Source: Nanosynbacter sp. (GTDB lineage: Bacteria > Patescibacteriota > Saccharimonadia > Saccharimonadales > Saccharimonadaceae). From it: a stretch of DNA of 64,000 nucleotides. Below the pieces are notes generated by a model. That model had not been told where the DNA came from and did not search any database. It worked only from the letters and a program-made list of their open reading frames with translations. The position numbers and the translations under genes are program-made. The stretch covers positions 1 to 64,000 of the forward strand of contig JABZKD010000002.1 in NCBI GenBank assembly GCA_015257455.1. The letters are read 5' to 3'. Below are positions 61,584-64,000 of this stretch, piece by piece (the first letter of the stretch is position 1; each line of letters begins with the position of its first letter).

Positions 61584-62711
61584 ATGACAAAGAAAAAACG
61601 ATCACAATTTAGCTTAAATTACTTTATAACCAAGATATTTCCTTATTTCGCCCTATCTGTTCTGATTTTTGGTGTGGCTTTTGTTGGTTCCAAAGATAAA
61701 CAGCAGTCCGATAATAATTCCAGTCCGAACCTGGAATCCATTTCCAAAAAAGATTATGCCGTCTCTGCTGACCAACTTTCCGAATTCTATATGGTTTCTG
61801 AACTCGCCAATACCATGAGTTTGGCTTCTTCAGATGTACTTAATGTGAACTATAACTCCTTCACCGTGCTTCAGCAATCCGGCCAGGCTTCTGTCGAAAA
61901 AATGGAAAAGCCGACTACTTTGAATCTTGCCGCCTGTGCTAAGGTTGGCGTAATCAAGCATGTCATGACCGAAGGTGAGACTCTCGATACTTTAGCTGCC
62001 AAATACGCTTCCTGTGGTGTCGATATCAATATGATTCGTTGGTCGAACAAATTTAAGGCTTCCTATGTGCCGAAAGTGGGCGAATCGATCTATATTCCGT
62101 CCCGTGCTGGTATCGTTTACACAGTGAAATCTGGCGAAACTGTCGCCTCTATTGCCGAAAAATATAAATCTTCCGCTGATGAAATTATTACCTCAAACAA
62201 CCTTGAACTAGATCAGACTCTGACCGAAGGCCAGGTTATTTTGTTGCCGAACGGTGAATTGCCAGATAAGGAACGTCCTGATTATGTGGCGCCTGTCGTA
62301 CGTTCCACTTCTTCTTATTCTAGCAGCTCGTCCTATTCAGTTTCTTCTTATCGTACCTACTCTACTTCCAGAAACCCAATGCCATGGGGTTGGTGTACTT
62401 GGTATACCTGGGAACGTCGTGCCGCCATGGGTTCCAGTCATATTCTTCCGGGTGGTCTCGGTAACGCTAATACTTGGGGCTATGCACTTTCTGGTCTCTT
62501 CCCAACCAGTCGCGGTACCAACCCGCAAGCCGGTGATATCTTCCAGACCAACAGTGGTTACTATGGTCACGTGGGTATTGTGGATTCCGTGAATGCCGAT
62601 GGTACGATTACGATTTCTGATATGAACGGTCGTGCTGGTTGGGGTGTGGTCGGTTCTTACACGATTGGCCCAAGCGAGTACGCTAAGTACCTCTTCATTC
62701 ACGGTCGCTAA
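61584..62711 (+). CDS. LysM-CHAP peptidoglycan hydrolase
   Basis: 375 residues. N-terminal hydrophobic anchor (about 18-35), two LysM domains (about 124-172 and 178-222, YTVKSGETVASIAEKYKSS), a Ser/Tyr-rich linker (240-262) and a CHAP amidase/endopeptidase domain with the catalytic Cys in PWGWCTWYTW (C271) and His in YYGHVGIV (H329). It cleaves cell-wall peptides during growth or division, or of a neighbouring cell. Being 19 bp after the MltG fusion gene, it probably acts with it in wall remodelling. Confidence 0.9.
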   Translation: MTKKKRSQFSLNYFITKIFPYFALSVLIFGVAFVGSKDKQQSDNNSSPNLESISKKDYAVSADQLSEFYMVSELANTMSLASSDVLNVNYNSFTVLQQSGQASVEKMEKPTTLNLAACAKVGVIKHVMTEGETLDTLAAKYASCGVDINMIRWSNKFKASYVPKVGESIYIPSRAGIVYTVKSGETVASIAEKYKSSADEIITSNNLELDQTLTEGQVILLPNGELPDKERPDYVAPVVRSTSSYSSSSSYSVSSYRTYSTSRNPMPWGWCTWYTWERRAAMGSSHILPGGLGNANTWGYALSGLFPTSRGTNPQAGDIFQTNSGYYGHVGIVDSVNADGTITISDMNGRAGWGVVGSYTIGPSEYAKYLFIHGR

Positions 62712-62767
62712 TTTTAACTACTAGCGCATAATCTCTGTTTTTAATCAAGCTACACTTTTATACCACT

Positions 62768-62778
62768 TATGCTATGAT
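62768..62778 (+). promoter_or_regulatory. Extended -10 element of eighth BspA-like gene
   Basis: TATGCTATGAT lies 8 bases before ATG 62787. Confidence 0.65.
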
Positions 62779-62786
62779 GAAAATGT

Positions 62787-64000
62787 ATGGAGAGAAATTT
62801 AGTTAAAACTGCGAATCAAACTAGATTTTTGAAAGAAAATAAAATTCTATTTTCAGGATTGATCTATCTAGTTATTTTATTAATTATTAATATTTTTATT
62901 CTGTCGTTCAATAGTCACGCTATAGATCCGACACTTAGTGTTACCTTTGATCGGAATGAGTTTGATTATAATTTTTATAGCGTCGATGTGGTTAATACGT
63001 CAGAAAGATATAATTGGGCAAAGCTAACTGTAAAAACGAATGCTCCGGCCGGCTATACTACTACTATTAGCGCTAATTCCGATGAAACCGCTTTAAAACA
63101 CATCGATAATGCAATTAGTACTAAAATTTCTTCAATCACGAGTCCAATCGCACATGATGATTGGATCCCAAAAAATACCTGGGCCTATCAGTTGGAGAAT
63201 CAAAATAACTATATGCCAATCCCCAAAGAATCAGAGCCAAAAGCTCTTGTTGCCACTAATAAGGCCTCCGATTCAGTACAAAACGAAAATAATTTCAGGG
63301 TAGTAGTCCGTGCTAGCACGGATCTTATGCCTGGAATTTATCGAAGTAGTCTGGTTCTTTCAACGGTAATTAATCCATTCGAGACTGCCGCCTATCTGAC
63401 TACTGGTGATAATTTTCAGGCTAAACTTAGTGAGCTTACTACCGATAAAACTAAGATTAAGTTAATTCGACGTGCTTCTGCCTTACCAGCCGCTAGTACT
63501 AATGTGATAAATATTAATGACCCTGCGAAGCCATTCTATGAAATTAAGGCTTGGTGGGATCCAGTTCTTCGTCATCTCTTTTTCTATACCACAGCCGATA
63601 AAATCTATTTTCATGAAGACAGTAAAAATACTTTTAAAGATCTGTCTGAGCTTAATCTTATAGATTTAGATAGTTTTGATGCCAAATATGCTAAAGATAT
63701 GTCGTATATGTTTGCTGGCTTAAGGAGTTATCAAAATATTAAAACCGAAAACCTCAACGCCCAGAGTGTCACCAATATGCGTGGGATCTTTCGGGACAAC
63801 CAACGAATGTCCGATATCTCGATGGCAGGCTTTAATACGGAAAACGTGACTGATATGTCAGAAATGTTTGCCGGTAATTACGAAATTATTGGTCTAGATC
63901 TAAGTGCCATGAATACAAAAAATGTGAAGACCATGAAGGGGATGTTCAAGGGTATTAATAAACTTGGCGTATTAAAGATAAGTAATTTCGACACCAGTAA
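62787..64000 (+). CDS. BspA-like (DUF285) surface protein, 5' part (runs off the window)
   Basis: 404 codons are visible with no stop. It starts MERNLVKTAN, with a hydrophobic segment (about 25-45) followed by IDPTLSVTFDRN. The beta domain has the family marks GYTTTISANSDETALK and WAYQLENQNNYMPIP. The first DUF285 repeats begin at about residue 285 (DMSYMFAGL, NVTNMRGIF, GFNTENVTDM). An ATG at 62783 is out of frame and stops after seven codons. The N-terminal domain is the most divergent of the eight, and the 3' end is outside the window. Confidence 0.85.
   Translation, partial: MERNLVKTANQTRFLKENKILFSGLIYLVILLIINIFILSFNSHAIDPTLSVTFDRNEFDYNFYSVDVVNTSERYNWAKLTVKTNAPAGYTTTISANSDETALKHIDNAISTKISSITSPIAHDDWIPKNTWAYQLENQNNYMPIPKESEPKALVATNKASDSVQNENNFRVVVRASTDLMPGIYRSSLVLSTVINPFETAAYLTTGDNFQAKLSELTTDKTKIKLIRRASALPAASTNVININDPAKPFYEIKAWWDPVLRHLFFYTTADKIYFHEDSKNTFKDLSELNLIDLDSFDAKYAKDMSYMFAGLRSYQNIKTENLNAQSVTNMRGIFRDNQRMSDISMAGFNTENVTDMSEMFAGNYEIIGLDLSAMNTKNVKTMKGMFKGINKLGVLKISNFDTS

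Overview
The window looks like a chromosome segment from a small-genome, Gram-positive-like bacterium, most plausibly Patescibacteria/CPR and probably Saccharibacteria (TM7). This is inference from gene content: membrane-anchored CPR-style proteins of unknown family, an OppA-type binding protein with a membrane anchor instead of a lipobox, a LysM-CHAP peptidoglycan hydrolase, LemA/HtpX, an LPxTG-type protein, and a large family of BspA-like (DUF285) leucine-rich-repeat surface proteins. The code is standard: UGA is used as stop (for example htpX) and Trp is UGG.

Layout. 1-930: 3' part of a 23S rRNA, a processing stem, 5S rRNA and a terminator. 970-6793: palindromic repeats bracketing three BspA-like genes. 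6799-12122: ftsA on the minus strand, then two more BspA-like genes. 12124-21938: housekeeping block (nusA, rpmA, a THUMP-type tRNA methyltransferase, an LPG-flippase-like protein, xseAB, a sensorless histidine kinase plus receiver, recO, glyS). 22062-28027: Erm-like methylase, alpha/beta hydrolase, hisS, four tRNAs (Phe, Cys, Leu-UAA, Gly), a candidate small RNA, lemA-htpX. 28027-39984: ligA, eno, an LPxTG protein, a short uvrC, secG, an OppA-like protein. 40144-43681: tRNA-Leu(GAG), a palindrome-rich gap with a second candidate small RNA, then accessory minus-strand genes (NYN, GNAT, secreted HNH nuclease, CBS). 43778-52965: DsbA-like, sbcB, two BspA-like genes, uvrA. 53081-58030 (minus): kinase-like protein, an AT-rich inserted gene between 55-bp direct repeats, rluB, response regulator, PAS histidine kinase. 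58089-62711: membrane protein, a RuvX-MltG fusion, LysM-CHAP hydrolase. 62787-64000: the start of an eighth BspA-like gene.

The eight BspA-like genes dominate the window. Each has its own TATGNTAAAAT-type -10 element 6 to 11 bases before the ATG, so they are probably leaderless, individually expressed surface proteins. They share mosaic ends, and cluster borders carry palindromic repeats. The second gene is out of frame at a G6 tract next to its start, which is a candidate phase switch.

Other points of note are leaderless starts across many housekeeping genes, cysteine-free LigA and UvrC (zinc finger and Fe-S cysteines lost, UvrC without its C-terminal HhH domain), the RuvX-MltG fusion, NPFL motifs shared by two low-complexity signalling-protein tails and one membrane protein, and the 53.9-54.8 kb insertion.
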